A stretch of 64,000 bases of DNA, taken from contig NZ_PIUM01000037.1 of NCBI RefSeq assembly GCF_002845745.1, positions 1-64,000 on the forward strand. The letters are read 5' to 3'. Source of the DNA: Telmatospirillum siberiense. GTDB lineage: Bacteria > Pseudomonadota > Alphaproteobacteria > Rhodospirillales > Magnetospirillaceae. Below, piece by piece: positions 25,482-33,995 of the stretch. The number at the start of each line of letters is the position of its first letter. Position 1 is the first letter of the stretch. The position numbers were made by a program, and so were the translations under genes. The notes beneath the pieces are model-generated. The model was not told where the DNA came from and did no database searches. It was given only the letters and a program-made list of their open reading frames with translations.

Positions 25482-26762
25482 ATGGGTACGAAAGAAACGA
25501 TTTTTTCCATCGAACATGCCGCCATCCGTTTCGGACCCGGCGCCCTCGAAGACGTCGGAGAGGAAGCGCGGACACTGGGATTGACCCGCGTGCTTTTGGT
25601 GACCGATGCCCGCATCCGCCGGCTCCCGTTTTTCGAAACGGTGCGAACGTCGCTCCATCGCGCCGGCGTCGAGGCCGTGGTTTTCGACCGGACGGAAGTC
25701 GAACCGACCGACGTCTCCATGCTGGAAGCGGCGCGGGCCGCAACCGAGGCGAGGGTCGACGGCTTCATCTCGCTGGGCGGAGGATCCGTCATGGATACCG
25801 CCAAGGCGGCCAATCTGTTTTCCACCTGGCCCGCCGAATTCCTCAGCTATGTCGCGGCGCCCCTCGGCGAGTCGCGCGCCGTGCCGGGACCGCTGAAACC
25901 CCATATCGCCTGCCCGACCACCTTCGGCACCGGCGCCGAGAACACCGGCATCGCCATCTTCGACGTCACCGCGGCGAAGGTGAAAACAGGAATCGTCTCC
26001 CGCCGCATCCGGCCGACGCTGGGCATTCTCGACCCGACGGTTCTGACCCATCTGCCGGCCCGGGTGGTGGCGGCCAACGGCTTCGACGTCCTCAGCCACG
26101 CCATGGAAAGCTTCAGCGCGAAACCCTACACCGCGCGCCAGCGGCCCCCGCTTCCCTCCCAGCGGCCGATGACCCAGGGCGCCAATCCCTACAGCGCCGT
26201 GCCCTGCCTGGAGGCCATCCGGCTGACGTCGCGCAATCTCGTGGCCGCCGTCACGGAAGGAGACCCGGAAGCCCGCAGCCAATTGATGTTCGCCGGATTG
26301 CTGGCGGGTATCGGTTTCGGCAATTCCGGCTGCCATCTCCCCCATGCCATGTCATATCCGGTGGCCAAGCTGGTGAGGTCTTTCCGCCCCGAAGAATGGG
26401 GCGAGGGCAAGCCCCTGGTTCCACATGGAATGGCGGTGGCGGTGAACGCGCCCGCCGCCCTGCGATGGCTGGCCCGCGCCGCGCCGGAACGCTTCGCGCC
26501 CATCGCCCGGGCCCTGGAAGGACCGGGTCGGGACGACCATCCCGGCGACACCATCGCCGGCGTCTTGCTGGGACTGATGCGCCAGACCGGCATCCCCGTC
26601 AATCTGGCGCAACTGGGCTTTGACGAGAAAGACATCGGGACGCTGGCGAAGGGCGCCCTTGAGCAGAAAAGGCTGGTCGAGAACTTCCCCGGCGAACTCT
26701 CGCACACCGACATGGAGGCGATCTTTCGGGAAGGGCTTTTCCAGGGTGAGTCCGCGTCATAG
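25482..26762 (+). CDS. Iron-containing alcohol dehydrogenase, hydroxyacid-oxoacid transhydrogenase type
   Basis: 426 residues. Start ATG 25482 follows GAGG by 6 bases; ATG 25455 and 25476 are in frame upstream. NAD-binding GFISLGGGSVMDTAK, the PTTFGTGAE stretch and metal-ligand segments NGFDVLSHAMES, GCHLPHAMSYPVAKL and PHGMAVAVN are present. The insertion around RPMTQGANPYSAV and PHAMSYPVA are typical of HOT (ADHFE1-like) rather than plain alcohol dehydrogenases; HOT moves hydride from 4-hydroxybutyrate-like acids to 2-oxoglutarate. It lies 102 bp after the CoA operon and could drain its hydroxy-acid product. Confidence 0.85.
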   Translation: MGTKETIFSIEHAAIRFGPGALEDVGEEARTLGLTRVLLVTDARIRRLPFFETVRTSLHRAGVEAVVFDRTEVEPTDVSMLEAARAATEARVDGFISLGGGSVMDTAKAANLFSTWPAEFLSYVAAPLGESRAVPGPLKPHIACPTTFGTGAENTGIAIFDVTAAKVKTGIVSRRIRPTLGILDPTVLTHLPARVVAANGFDVLSHAMESFSAKPYTARQRPPLPSQRPMTQGANPYSAVPCLEAIRLTSRNLVAAVTEGDPEARSQLMFAGLLAGIGFGNSGCHLPHAMSYPVAKLVRSFRPEEWGEGKPLVPHGMAVAVNAPAALRWLARAAPERFAPIARALEGPGRDDHPGDTIAGVLLGLMRQTGIPVNLAQLGFDEKDIGTLAKGALEQKRLVENFPGELSHTDMEAIFREGLFQGESAS

Positions 26763-26811
26763 CGAAGGACTTTCAGGAAACCCACCACCGTCATGCTTCG
26801 CCCGTTACCCA

Positions 26812-27075
26812 TGGTTCCCAATGGCCTGAAAGACGACCCTGGATATTTTGAACCACCAAGACACCAAGGCACCAAGGCGGCGGAGTACGCCGCAGGCGTT
26901 TTCCTGTCCGACCGACGACATCACGCGGGATGACCGAATGAAAGCCTGCGGCGCTGCAACCCAGTCCATCGCCCGTTCTTTCGGGGAACGCCTTGGTGCC
27001 TTGGTGGTTTTTCAAAAGCCGGGGCGCACCGGACCCCTCAGGAGGAGGAAGGGCATCTGGCCGATCGCCAAATGT
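26812..27075. repeat. Palindromic intergenic element, copy 2 (8-base CACCAAG units)
   Basis: Same flanks as copy 1 at 351-610. Left arm 26850-26879 has three CACCAAG units; right arm (about 26989-27010) has only two, so one 8-base unit has been lost or gained. The spacer between the arms is unrelated to that of copy 1. The element fills most of the 361-bp gap between the convergent genes ending at 26762 and 27124; nothing else is seen in that gap. Confidence 0.85.
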
Positions 27076-27123
27076 CCAAACGCCCCCAGGCTGACGAGCG
27101 CGATTCCGCCTAAATACGAAGCG

Positions 27124-27387
<264 letters not shown>

Positions 27388-28560
27388 TCAGAAAGGAAGC
27401 GGAGAAAGGCGGATGCTCGCGGCCAGCAAAAGCAGGCAGGCTCCATAGCCGGCGGCGCCGGCCGGGCGGCCGGAGACCGGCAGGCCACGGATCAAACGCC
27501 ACCCCAGGCGGCCGCTCCACAGGCATCCCAGGAGAACCGCGAGATCGCGCGACCATGTCAGAAGATCGCCGACCTCCACCCCCTCTCCGGCCAGCAAGGC
27601 CAGTGAATGTTCCCCGGCGCCGGCCATCAGGCCGAAACCGGCCAGGGGTATCAGGCCATAGCTGAGACGCATGGCCGAAATGAACCGCCCGCCGGTGGCG
27701 GCGAACAGCAGAAACGCGGCCGCGCTTCCCAGACCGAGCGAGATGGCGAGCATGGCCGAAGCCGAGTGGTGCCAGTGAAGACCGGCCTGGGAAAGACCGA
27801 TCAGCACATAGCAGATGCCGAAGGCGTCCCAGGGACGGACCTCGTCGTCACGCAAACTTTCGATTTCCGAACCGAGCGGACGCCAGGCCAGCTCGACCGC
27901 CCCGCGATGGCCGCTGCAACGGCCGCACATGTTGCATTTCTCGTTGCTGGTCAGCCTGCGGACATCGAGCAGCAGCGGGCAGTCTACCGGCTTCGGCACC
28001 GGACGCGGGGCCGCCTCCCAGGCGCCGCGATCCACTCGGAAATGCAGCACCGAGCAGCGTGACAACAGGGAGAAAATACTGGTCACCGGGCAAAGATAGC
28101 GGCACCACACGCGCTTGCCCCGGCCGTAGACGAGCCCGGTGCCCAGGGCCAAACCCGACATGCCGCCGACGGCCAGCAGCGTTCCCCAGGCGGACCGATG
28201 TGCCTGGAAGGCATCGCTGAAGAAGGTCAGGACCGAGTAAAGCGCCAACGGCCACCAGGCCCAGCGCAACCATTCGGTCGGCTTGCGGCCACGGCCGCGG
28301 CGGCTGGCGAATTCCGTCACCGTGCCGTCCGGGCAAAGGACGCCGCACCAGAACTGCCCGATCAGCATCATCGAGCCGATGACCAGGGGCCACCAGACAC
28401 CCCAGAAGAGGATTTCGGCGACACGGCCGATCCGGCCCTCCGGCCAGATCACCGGCCCCGCCAGCAACAGGACGTAAAGCCCCACCACCAGCCACTGAAC
28501 CAGCCTGACGAGATCCTGCCGGCGATAAAGGCCGTCGCCGAAATCCTTCGCCGTGATCAT
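27388..28560 (-). CDS. Membrane-bound 4Fe-4S protein, NapH/NosR/CcoG-like
   Basis: About 390 residues. Several membrane segments surround two cysteine groups: GQFWCGVLCPDG near residue 85 and VWCRYLCPVTSIF near 155, the CxxxCP pattern of NapH and the C-terminal part of NosR. A further CNMCGRC with a distant upstream Cys (VDCPLLL) follows near 220. The C-terminal half is plain membrane segments. Start taken as ATG 28560 (1 bp after the HEAT gene stop); ATG 28581 is an alternative overlapping that gene. NapH and NosR-like proteins move electrons from the quinone pool or a flavin to periplasmic partners. Confidence 0.82.
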   Translation of the reverse strand: MITAKDFGDGLYRRQDLVRLVQWLVVGLYVLLLAGPVIWPEGRIGRVAEILFWGVWWPLVIGSMMLIGQFWCGVLCPDGTVTEFASRRGRGRKPTEWLRWAWWPLALYSVLTFFSDAFQAHRSAWGTLLAVGGMSGLALGTGLVYGRGKRVWCRYLCPVTSIFSLLSRCSVLHFRVDRGAWEAAPRPVPKPVDCPLLLDVRRLTSNEKCNMCGRCSGHRGAVELAWRPLGSEIESLRDDEVRPWDAFGICYVLIGLSQAGLHWHHSASAMLAISLGLGSAAAFLLFAATGGRFISAMRLSYGLIPLAGFGLMAGAGEHSLALLAGEGVEVGDLLTWSRDLAVLLGCLWSGRLGWRLIRGLPVSGRPAGAAGYGACLLLLAASIRLSPLPF

Positions 28561-28561
28561 C

Positions 28562-29494
28562 TCAAAATCCCGCCAGCGCATGCCGGGCCGCCTTGCGGAC
28601 CTCGACGTCGGAATCGTCCAGCATGGCTTGCAGAGCCGGGACCGCGTCCCGATGGCCGATCGCCCCGAGAGCGTTGACCGCCTCCTTGCGCAGATTGCCG
28701 ATGGGGTGGGTCAGCGCCTCGGCCAGGGCCGGTATGGCCAGCGTCTCGCGATATTTGCCCAAGGCCACGGCCGCCTTCAGCCGAACCTGCCAGTAGTCGT
28801 CGGTCAGGGCGGCGATCAAGGCGCCGGTGACGCCCGCCGGACGAAGCCGGCCAAGGATCGACGCCGCCTCCTCCCTGGTCTGCCAATCCCCATCGGCGAG
28901 GCCGGCGAGCAAACCGGCGAGCACCAGTTCGGCGGAGCCATATCCCAAGGCACCGACGGCGGCCCGGCGCACCTCGGCGGACGGATCCCCGGCCACCCGT
29001 TCGGCCAGCCGGGGCAAGGCGGCGGGATCTTGTAGATAGCCCAGCACCATGACCGCCTCGCGGCGAACGGCGGCAAGGCCATCGTCCAGCGCCGCCAAGG
29101 CCGGGGCCAGGGCGCCCTCCAGCCGCAGGCGGCGGAGGGCGGCCAGGATTGCCGCCCGCGCCGCCCCACGGGCGGAGGCCAGACGTCTCAGCAAAGCCGG
29201 ACCCGCCGTCCGATCCTGGATTTCCGCCAAGGATCGGGCGGCGGCGGCGGCCACCTCCCCGTCCTGGTCGTCCAGGCGGTCGACCAAGGCCTCAACCGCC
29301 TCTTCCGCCGCCACGCCCTCCAAGGCGGAGACCGCTTCCAGGCGGACCCCCGGATCATCATCCCGGCTGGCGCGGATGAAAGGCAACGCATCCTCGTGGA
29401 CGGCATCCGCCGCCGTCAGGATGGCCAGACGGCGGACTTCCGGATCCCGATCGTCGAGGGCGGCGAGCAGGATGGCGATCTCGGGATCGGACAT
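28562..29494 (-). CDS. HEAT-repeat (PBS-lyase-type) protein
   Basis: 310 residues made almost wholly of about nine to ten 30-residue HEAT units with the AALxDxDxxVRxxAxxAL pattern (for example ALDDRDPEVRRLAI, MLDDSDVEVRKAARHAL). No catalytic motif. Start ATG 29494 with GAGG just ahead, 8 bp after the ferredoxin stop. HEAT proteins hold cofactor enzymes or bilin and iron-sulfur partners; here it probably scaffolds the flavoprotein-ferredoxin complex. Confidence 0.85.
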   Translation of the reverse strand: MSDPEIAILLAALDDRDPEVRRLAILTAADAVHEDALPFIRASRDDDPGVRLEAVSALEGVAAEEAVEALVDRLDDQDGEVAAAAARSLAEIQDRTAGPALLRRLASARGAARAAILAALRRLRLEGALAPALAALDDGLAAVRREAVMVLGYLQDPAALPRLAERVAGDPSAEVRRAAVGALGYGSAELVLAGLLAGLADGDWQTREEAASILGRLRPAGVTGALIAALTDDYWQVRLKAAVALGKYRETLAIPALAEALTHPIGNLRKEAVNALGAIGHRDAVPALQAMLDDSDVEVRKAARHALAGF

Positions 29495-29502
29495 GGCGAA
29501 CC

Positions 29503-29724
29503 TCACCGCAAAAGATAGGGAATCGCCACGGTGATCGCCTTGGTCGGGCAATCATGCTGGCATGGCAGGCAGTACCAGCATTGGTCATAGGCCATGTGCA
29601 CCTTGCCCTCCTCGTCCAGGGCCAGGATATCGGTGGGGCAGACGTCGATGCAGGTGCGGCATCCCTTGGCGGCGATGCATTTGTCGTGATCGATGGTGAC
29701 CGAGGGCTGATTCACTTTCGGCAT
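29503..29724 (-). CDS. AprB-like 2[4Fe-4S] ferredoxin subunit
   Basis: 73 residues from ATG 29724 (GGAG 8 bases before). Cluster motifs: DKCIAAKGCRTCIDVCPTD, an expanded first site as in the beta subunit of adenylylsulfate reductase, and YDQCWYCLPCQHDCPTKAI, close to the CWECYSCVKICPQGAI of AprB. It is 5 bp from the flavoprotein gene, so it is most probably the electron-transfer subunit of that enzyme. Confidence 0.85.
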   Translation of the reverse strand: MPKVNQPSVTIDHDKCIAAKGCRTCIDVCPTDILALDEEGKVHMAYDQCWYCLPCQHDCPTKAITVAIPYLLR

Positions 29725-29729
29725 GGAAT

Positions 29730-31469
29730 TCACTCCGCGGCCGTTTCGATACGCAGTTGGTTGTAGGCGTCGCGCTCGTCGTCGCCGACCGGCACGATGT
29801 AGGGGTCGACCGGGCGCTTGAAGATCTCCGGCTTGCCGTCGGGCCCCTTCCTGACCTCGACGAAGCAGAACCACTCGGCGTCGTTCCTCTCCTCGAAATC
29901 GCTGCGGTAATGGTAAAGCCCCCAGCGGCTTTCGGTGCGGAACAGCGAGGCGCGGGCCGCCAGTTCCGCGCAATCGACGATGGCGTGGATCTCCAGCGCC
30001 CGCATCAGTTCATGGGGATTGCCGGCCTTGACGCGCTTGAGATCCTCGCGGATCTCGGCGAAACGGTCGAGACCGATCTCCATCTTGCGGGTCACCTTGG
30101 GCGGCTGCAGATAGTCGTTGACCATGCGCCTCAGCTTGTATTCGACGTCGGTCGGATCCAAACCCTCGGCGCGCTCCAGGGGGGCGAGCACGCGGGCGTG
30201 CTCCCTCTCCACCTGGCCGGCGTCGAATTCCGGCAGATCGAGGCCGGCGGCATAGTCGACGGCGTCCTGGCCGGCGATCATGCCGAAGACCATGGCGCCC
30301 ATCATGTAATTGTGCGCGACGTTGCACAGGTCGCCTGCCGCATAAAGGCCGGGAACCGTGGTCCGCGCGTTCTCGTCGACCCAGACGCCGGAGGCGGAAT
30401 GCCCGCCGCACAATCCGATCTCGGAAATATGCATCTCGACCAGATCGGAACGGTAATCGGTGTGCCGTCCTTCATGAAACAACCCGCGCGTCGGACGCTC
30501 GGTGACATGCAGAATGTTCTCGATCCTGGTGACGGTCTCATCGGCCAGATGGTCGAGCTTAAGAAACACCGGCCCATTGCCGCTTTCCAGCTCGCGCCAG
30601 AACTCCAGCATCATCTGGCCGCTCCAGTAATCGCTTTTGATGAAGCGCTCGCCCTTGGCGTTGACGGTGAAACCGCCGAACGGTCCGGTGACATAGGCGC
30701 AGGCCGGTCCGTTGTAATCCTTGATCAGCGGATTGATCTGGAAGCATTCGAGACCGGACAGTTCGGCCCCGGCGTGATAGGCCATGGAATAGCCGTCGCC
30801 GGCATTGCACGGATTTTCGTAGGTGCCGAACAGATAACCCGACGCGGGCAGCCCGAGACGTCCGGCGGAACCGGTGCACAAGATCACCGCCTTGGCCCGG
30901 ATGACCACGAACTCGCCGCTGCGGCTGTCCAACGCCATGGTCCCGGCGATGCGGCCGTCGGGGGCCACCAGAAGCCGCGTGGCGATCAGGCGGTTGCTGA
31001 CCGCGATGCCCAGGCGGCGGATCTGTTTGTAGATGAATTTCTTGATGGCGTGCCCTTCCGGCATGGGCAGCACATAGGCCCCCATGTGATGAACCTTTTT
31101 CACCGCATAGGCGCCGGTTTCGTCCTTTTCGAATTTAACGCCCCAGGAATCCAGCTCGCGGATCATGTCGTAGCTGCGCGTCGCATAGGCCATGATGGCC
31201 TTCTGATTGACGATGCCATCGTTGGCGATGGTGATTTCCTTGACATATTGCTCGGGCGTCGCATAGCCGGGAATGACGGCGTTGTTGACGCTGTCCATGC
31301 CCTCGGCGATGGCGCCGGCACGCTTGACGTTGGCCTTGTCGAGCAGCAGCACGCGCGTCCCCGGCGCCTTCTCCTTGGCCTTGATGGCGGCCAGAGGGCC
31401 GGCGGTGCCTCCGCCGATGACCAGGACGTCGGTTTCCATCTGGCGGATGGCGGTGGTGATTGCGGACAT
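29730..31469 (-). CDS. AprA/fumarate reductase-like FAD flavoprotein
   Basis: 579 residues. The N-terminal FAD motif VLVIGGGTAGPLAAIKAKE starts near residue 15; VILCTGSAGRLGLPASG and YAAGDLCNVAHNYMMGAMVFG belong to the second FAD region, and KVTRKMEIGLDRFAEI begins the C-terminal helical domain. The overall layout fits the fumarate reductase/succinate dehydrogenase/AprA superfamily; next to the AprB-like ferredoxin it looks like an AprAB-type enzyme, but there are no sat, qmo or dsr genes. First gene of a five-gene leftward operon. GAGGA precedes ATG 31469 at normal spacing. Confidence 0.83.
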   Translation of the reverse strand: MSAITTAIRQMETDVLVIGGGTAGPLAAIKAKEKAPGTRVLLLDKANVKRAGAIAEGMDSVNNAVIPGYATPEQYVKEITIANDGIVNQKAIMAYATRSYDMIRELDSWGVKFEKDETGAYAVKKVHHMGAYVLPMPEGHAIKKFIYKQIRRLGIAVSNRLIATRLLVAPDGRIAGTMALDSRSGEFVVIRAKAVILCTGSAGRLGLPASGYLFGTYENPCNAGDGYSMAYHAGAELSGLECFQINPLIKDYNGPACAYVTGPFGGFTVNAKGERFIKSDYWSGQMMLEFWRELESGNGPVFLKLDHLADETVTRIENILHVTERPTRGLFHEGRHTDYRSDLVEMHISEIGLCGGHSASGVWVDENARTTVPGLYAAGDLCNVAHNYMMGAMVFGMIAGQDAVDYAAGLDLPEFDAGQVEREHARVLAPLERAEGLDPTDVEYKLRRMVNDYLQPPKVTRKMEIGLDRFAEIREDLKRVKAGNPHELMRALEIHAIVDCAELAARASLFRTESRWGLYHYRSDFEERNDAEWFCFVEVRKGPDGKPEIFKRPVDPYIVPVGDDERDAYNQLRIETAAE

Positions 31470-31604
31470 GGGGCATCCTCGGTTCCGAAAGATGAAAGGG
31501 GTCCCGGATGGAACGCCGCCACCATGCCCGAGGATGACGCCCCCGGTTGAGCAACTAATTGCCTCATAAATTACATTTTTAAAATGGACAACTACTAGCT
31601 TAAC

Positions 31605-31626
31605 CTACATTCCTAGTGGAATATAG
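31605..31626. promoter_or_regulatory. Candidate operator in divergent promoter region
   Basis: A 22-base dyad CTAcATTCC-TAGT-GGAATaTAG (8 of 9 positions pair) lies between the flavoprotein and binding-protein genes, 75 bp before the latter. The 4-base centre equals that of FNR-type sites although the half-site differs. A Crp/Fnr regulator is encoded at the end of the rightward operon and is the natural candidate. The 231-bp divergent region 31470-31700 holds no gene. Confidence 0.4.
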
Positions 31627-31700
31627 ATTGACTCCTTCCAGCCATTGCCGTCAGCTCAGGACGACAGCGGCCATATCTCGACAGCAAGGAGATCCGGTCC

Positions 31701-33107
31701 ATGAAGGTCCGCACAGTGTTCGTCACCGTCGCAACCCTCTTGCTGGCCGTGCCGGCGCGGGCGGAACAAACCCTGACCATCGGCATCGGCACGCAGGACA
31801 CCACCACCAACACGGTGACCGCCGGAGCGGTGATCCGGGAACTGAAGCTTTTGGAGAAAAATCTGCCGAAAGGCGGAAAATACGCCGACCTCGCCATCAA
31901 GCTGGACTGGCAAAACTTCACCTCGGGTCCGCCGGTGACCAACGGCATGATGGCCAACAAGCTGCAGTTCGGCGCCATGGGCGATTATCCGCTGGTGGTC
32001 AACGGCTATACCTTTCAGGGCAATCCCGAAAGCAAAAGCCAGCTCATCTCGGTGGCGGCCTACAATCTCCACGGTTCTGGCAACGGCCTGGTGGTCAACA
32101 AGGACAGCCCCTACTACGAACTCTCCGATCTCAAGGGAAAAACCGTCAGCGTGCCTTTCGGCTCGGCCGCGCATGGCATGTTGCTGAAGACGCTGCAAGA
32201 CAACGGCTGGGGCCAGGATTATTGGAAGCTGGTCAGCCAGAGCCCGGAGGTCGGCGCCACCAATCTGCAGGAAAAGAAGATCGACGCCCACGCCGACTTC
32301 GTCCCCTTCGCCGAGTTGCTACCGTTCCGCGGCTACGCCCGCAAGATCTACGACGGCGTCGAAACCCATACGCCGACCTGGCATGGCGTCGTGGTCCGCA
32401 CCGATTTCGCCGAAAAATATCCTGAAATCGTCGTCGCCTATCTGAAAGCCGAGATCGAGGCCGAGCAATGGATCAAGGCCGACCCCAAAGGCGCCGCCGA
32501 AAAGATCGCGGAATGGACCGGTATCGACAAGGAAGTGGTCTATATCTTCCTGGGGCCGGGCGGCATCATGACGCTCGATCCCACCATCAAGCCCGCCCTG
32601 GTCGCCGCCGTGGCCGAGGACGCCGAGGTGTTGCGCAAACTGGACCGGGTCAAGGAGTTCGACCCGGCCAAATGGGTCAACGACGCCTATCTGCGCCAGG
32701 CGTTCAAGGAACTGAACCTCAATTACGACGAACGGCTGGCGAGCCTCGCCAATTACGAGGTCAAGGGAACCGATCCCTATTGCAAAAAGCCGGTGACCGA
32801 GCCCCGTCAAGCCGGAGAGATCTGGATCGACGGCGGCGACATCGTCGCCTACAGCTCGCCCAAATGCACGCTGGCGGCATTCAACGACCTGAAGAGCAAG
32901 GGACGGAAGGCCAGGGTGGCCTATCTTTTCGATACGACGCTCGGCATCAAGCTTTTCGCCGACCAGGCCTTCTACGCCATTCCGACCAAGGGAGGTGACG
33001 CGATTCCCTTCCTGCTTCGCAAGAACGCCGAGGCCTATGCCCAAAAGAACGGTGGCACGGTGGGCGGATTCGAAGAGGCCCTGGCCGCCGTCGGAACCGG
33101 GAGCTGA
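31701..33107 (+). CDS. ABC substrate-binding protein with C-terminal NosL-like domain
   Basis: 468 residues, longer than usual for the TauA/SsuA family (about 320-340). A Sec signal peptide (TVATLLLAVPARA) ends near residue 21, then a binding domain to about 350 (LTIGIGTQDTTTNTVTAGAV; LKGKTVSVPFGSAAHGM). The remainder, from about 375, resembles NosL: GDIVAYSSPKCTLAAFNDLK, QAFYAIPTKGGDAIPFL and NAEAYAQKNGGTVGGFEEAL. Cysteines are at 361 (DPYCKKP) and 389. NosL is a copper-binding chaperone of nitrous-oxide reductase assembly; a fusion with a transport-binding protein is unusual. Heads an operon with permease, ATPase and Crp/Fnr regulator. Confidence 0.85.
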   Translation: MKVRTVFVTVATLLLAVPARAEQTLTIGIGTQDTTTNTVTAGAVIRELKLLEKNLPKGGKYADLAIKLDWQNFTSGPPVTNGMMANKLQFGAMGDYPLVVNGYTFQGNPESKSQLISVAAYNLHGSGNGLVVNKDSPYYELSDLKGKTVSVPFGSAAHGMLLKTLQDNGWGQDYWKLVSQSPEVGATNLQEKKIDAHADFVPFAELLPFRGYARKIYDGVETHTPTWHGVVVRTDFAEKYPEIVVAYLKAEIEAEQWIKADPKGAAEKIAEWTGIDKEVVYIFLGPGGIMTLDPTIKPALVAAVAEDAEVLRKLDRVKEFDPAKWVNDAYLRQAFKELNLNYDERLASLANYEVKGTDPYCKKPVTEPRQAGEIWIDGGDIVAYSSPKCTLAAFNDLKSKGRKARVAYLFDTTLGIKLFADQAFYAIPTKGGDAIPFLLRKNAEAYAQKNGGTVGGFEEALAAVGTGS

Positions 33108-33113
33108 AAAGCG

Positions 33114-33995
33114 ATGACCGGGGCGATCGCCACCGCACGCGAGGAAACCGGCCAGGGGGGGCGCCCCCCTTCGGCCGGCGGCCCCCTGACCGCACTGCGG
33201 CGAAAAACCGCATGGACCTGGACCTTGAGCGTCGCGTCGCTGCTGCTTTTCGTTCTGGCCTGGCATGTCGCGACCTTCTACCGGCTGGATCTGCACATCC
33301 GCTTCATCAATGTGCCGACACCGCAGGCGGTGGCGGCACGGGCGGTGATCGCCTTCGGAGACGCGCGTTTTCTCCAGCACATCGTCGTCAGCCTCCAGCG
33401 CATCGGCGCGGGGTTTGCTCTGGCCGCCCTCGCGGCCATCCCCCTGGGGCTGGTCATGGGACGGTTTCAGATCATCCGCGTCCTGGTTTATCCGGTGGTC
33501 GAGGTATTACGGCCGATACCGGCCATCGCCTGGGTTCCCATGTCCATCATGCTGTGGCCGACCTCGGAGGAAAGCATCGTCTTCATCACTTTCCTGGGGG
33601 CGTTCTTTCCCGTTCTGATCAATACGCTGCATGGGGTGGCGGCCATCGACCCCGCCCTGATCCGCGCCTCGCGCAGCCTTGGCGCCAATGAGGCCGCTCT
33701 TTTCCGCCATGTCTTCCTGCCGGGCGCCCTGCCCCACATCTTCACCGGCTTGACGGTCGGCATGGGCGTCGCCTGGGTCTCGTTGATCGCCGCCGAAATG
33801 ATCTCCGGCCAGTTCGGCATCGGCTATTTCACCTGGGAGGCCTATTCCCTGGTCCAGTACGCCGATATCGTCCTCGGCATGCTGCTGATCGGCGTTCTGG
33901 GACTGTTGTCCAGCGGACTGCTCCGCCTGCTGGGCGTCGTCCTCATGCCCTGGCAACCCCGTCAAAGCCCCAGCAACCGCGAGGCCGCTCGATGA
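33114..33995 (+). CDS. ABC transporter permease (TauC/SsuC type)
   Basis: 293-residue inner-membrane permease: a polar N-terminus, the first membrane segment LSVASLLLFVLAWHVATF, then VPTPQAVAARAV, PIPAIAWVPMSIMLWPTSEE, and the EAA loop ASRSLGANEAALFRHVFLPG near residue 190. Starts 6 bp after the binding protein and overlaps the ATPase by 4 bases. Belongs to the nitrate/sulfonate/bicarbonate branch; substrate unknown. Confidence 0.88.
   Translation: MTGAIATAREETGQGGRPPSAGGPLTALRRKTAWTWTLSVASLLLFVLAWHVATFYRLDLHIRFINVPTPQAVAARAVIAFGDARFLQHIVVSLQRIGAGFALAALAAIPLGLVMGRFQIIRVLVYPVVEVLRPIPAIAWVPMSIMLWPTSEESIVFITFLGAFFPVLINTLHGVAAIDPALIRASRSLGANEAALFRHVFLPGALPHIFTGLTVGMGVAWVSLIAAEMISGQFGIGYFTWEAYSLVQYADIVLGMLLIGVLGLLSSGLLRLLGVVLMPWQPRQSPSNREAAR

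Noticed and set aside
29730-31550. 597-codon forward frame opposite the flavoprotein
   Set aside because: Antisense shadow; the reverse frame carries the FAD motifs and a proper ribosome site.
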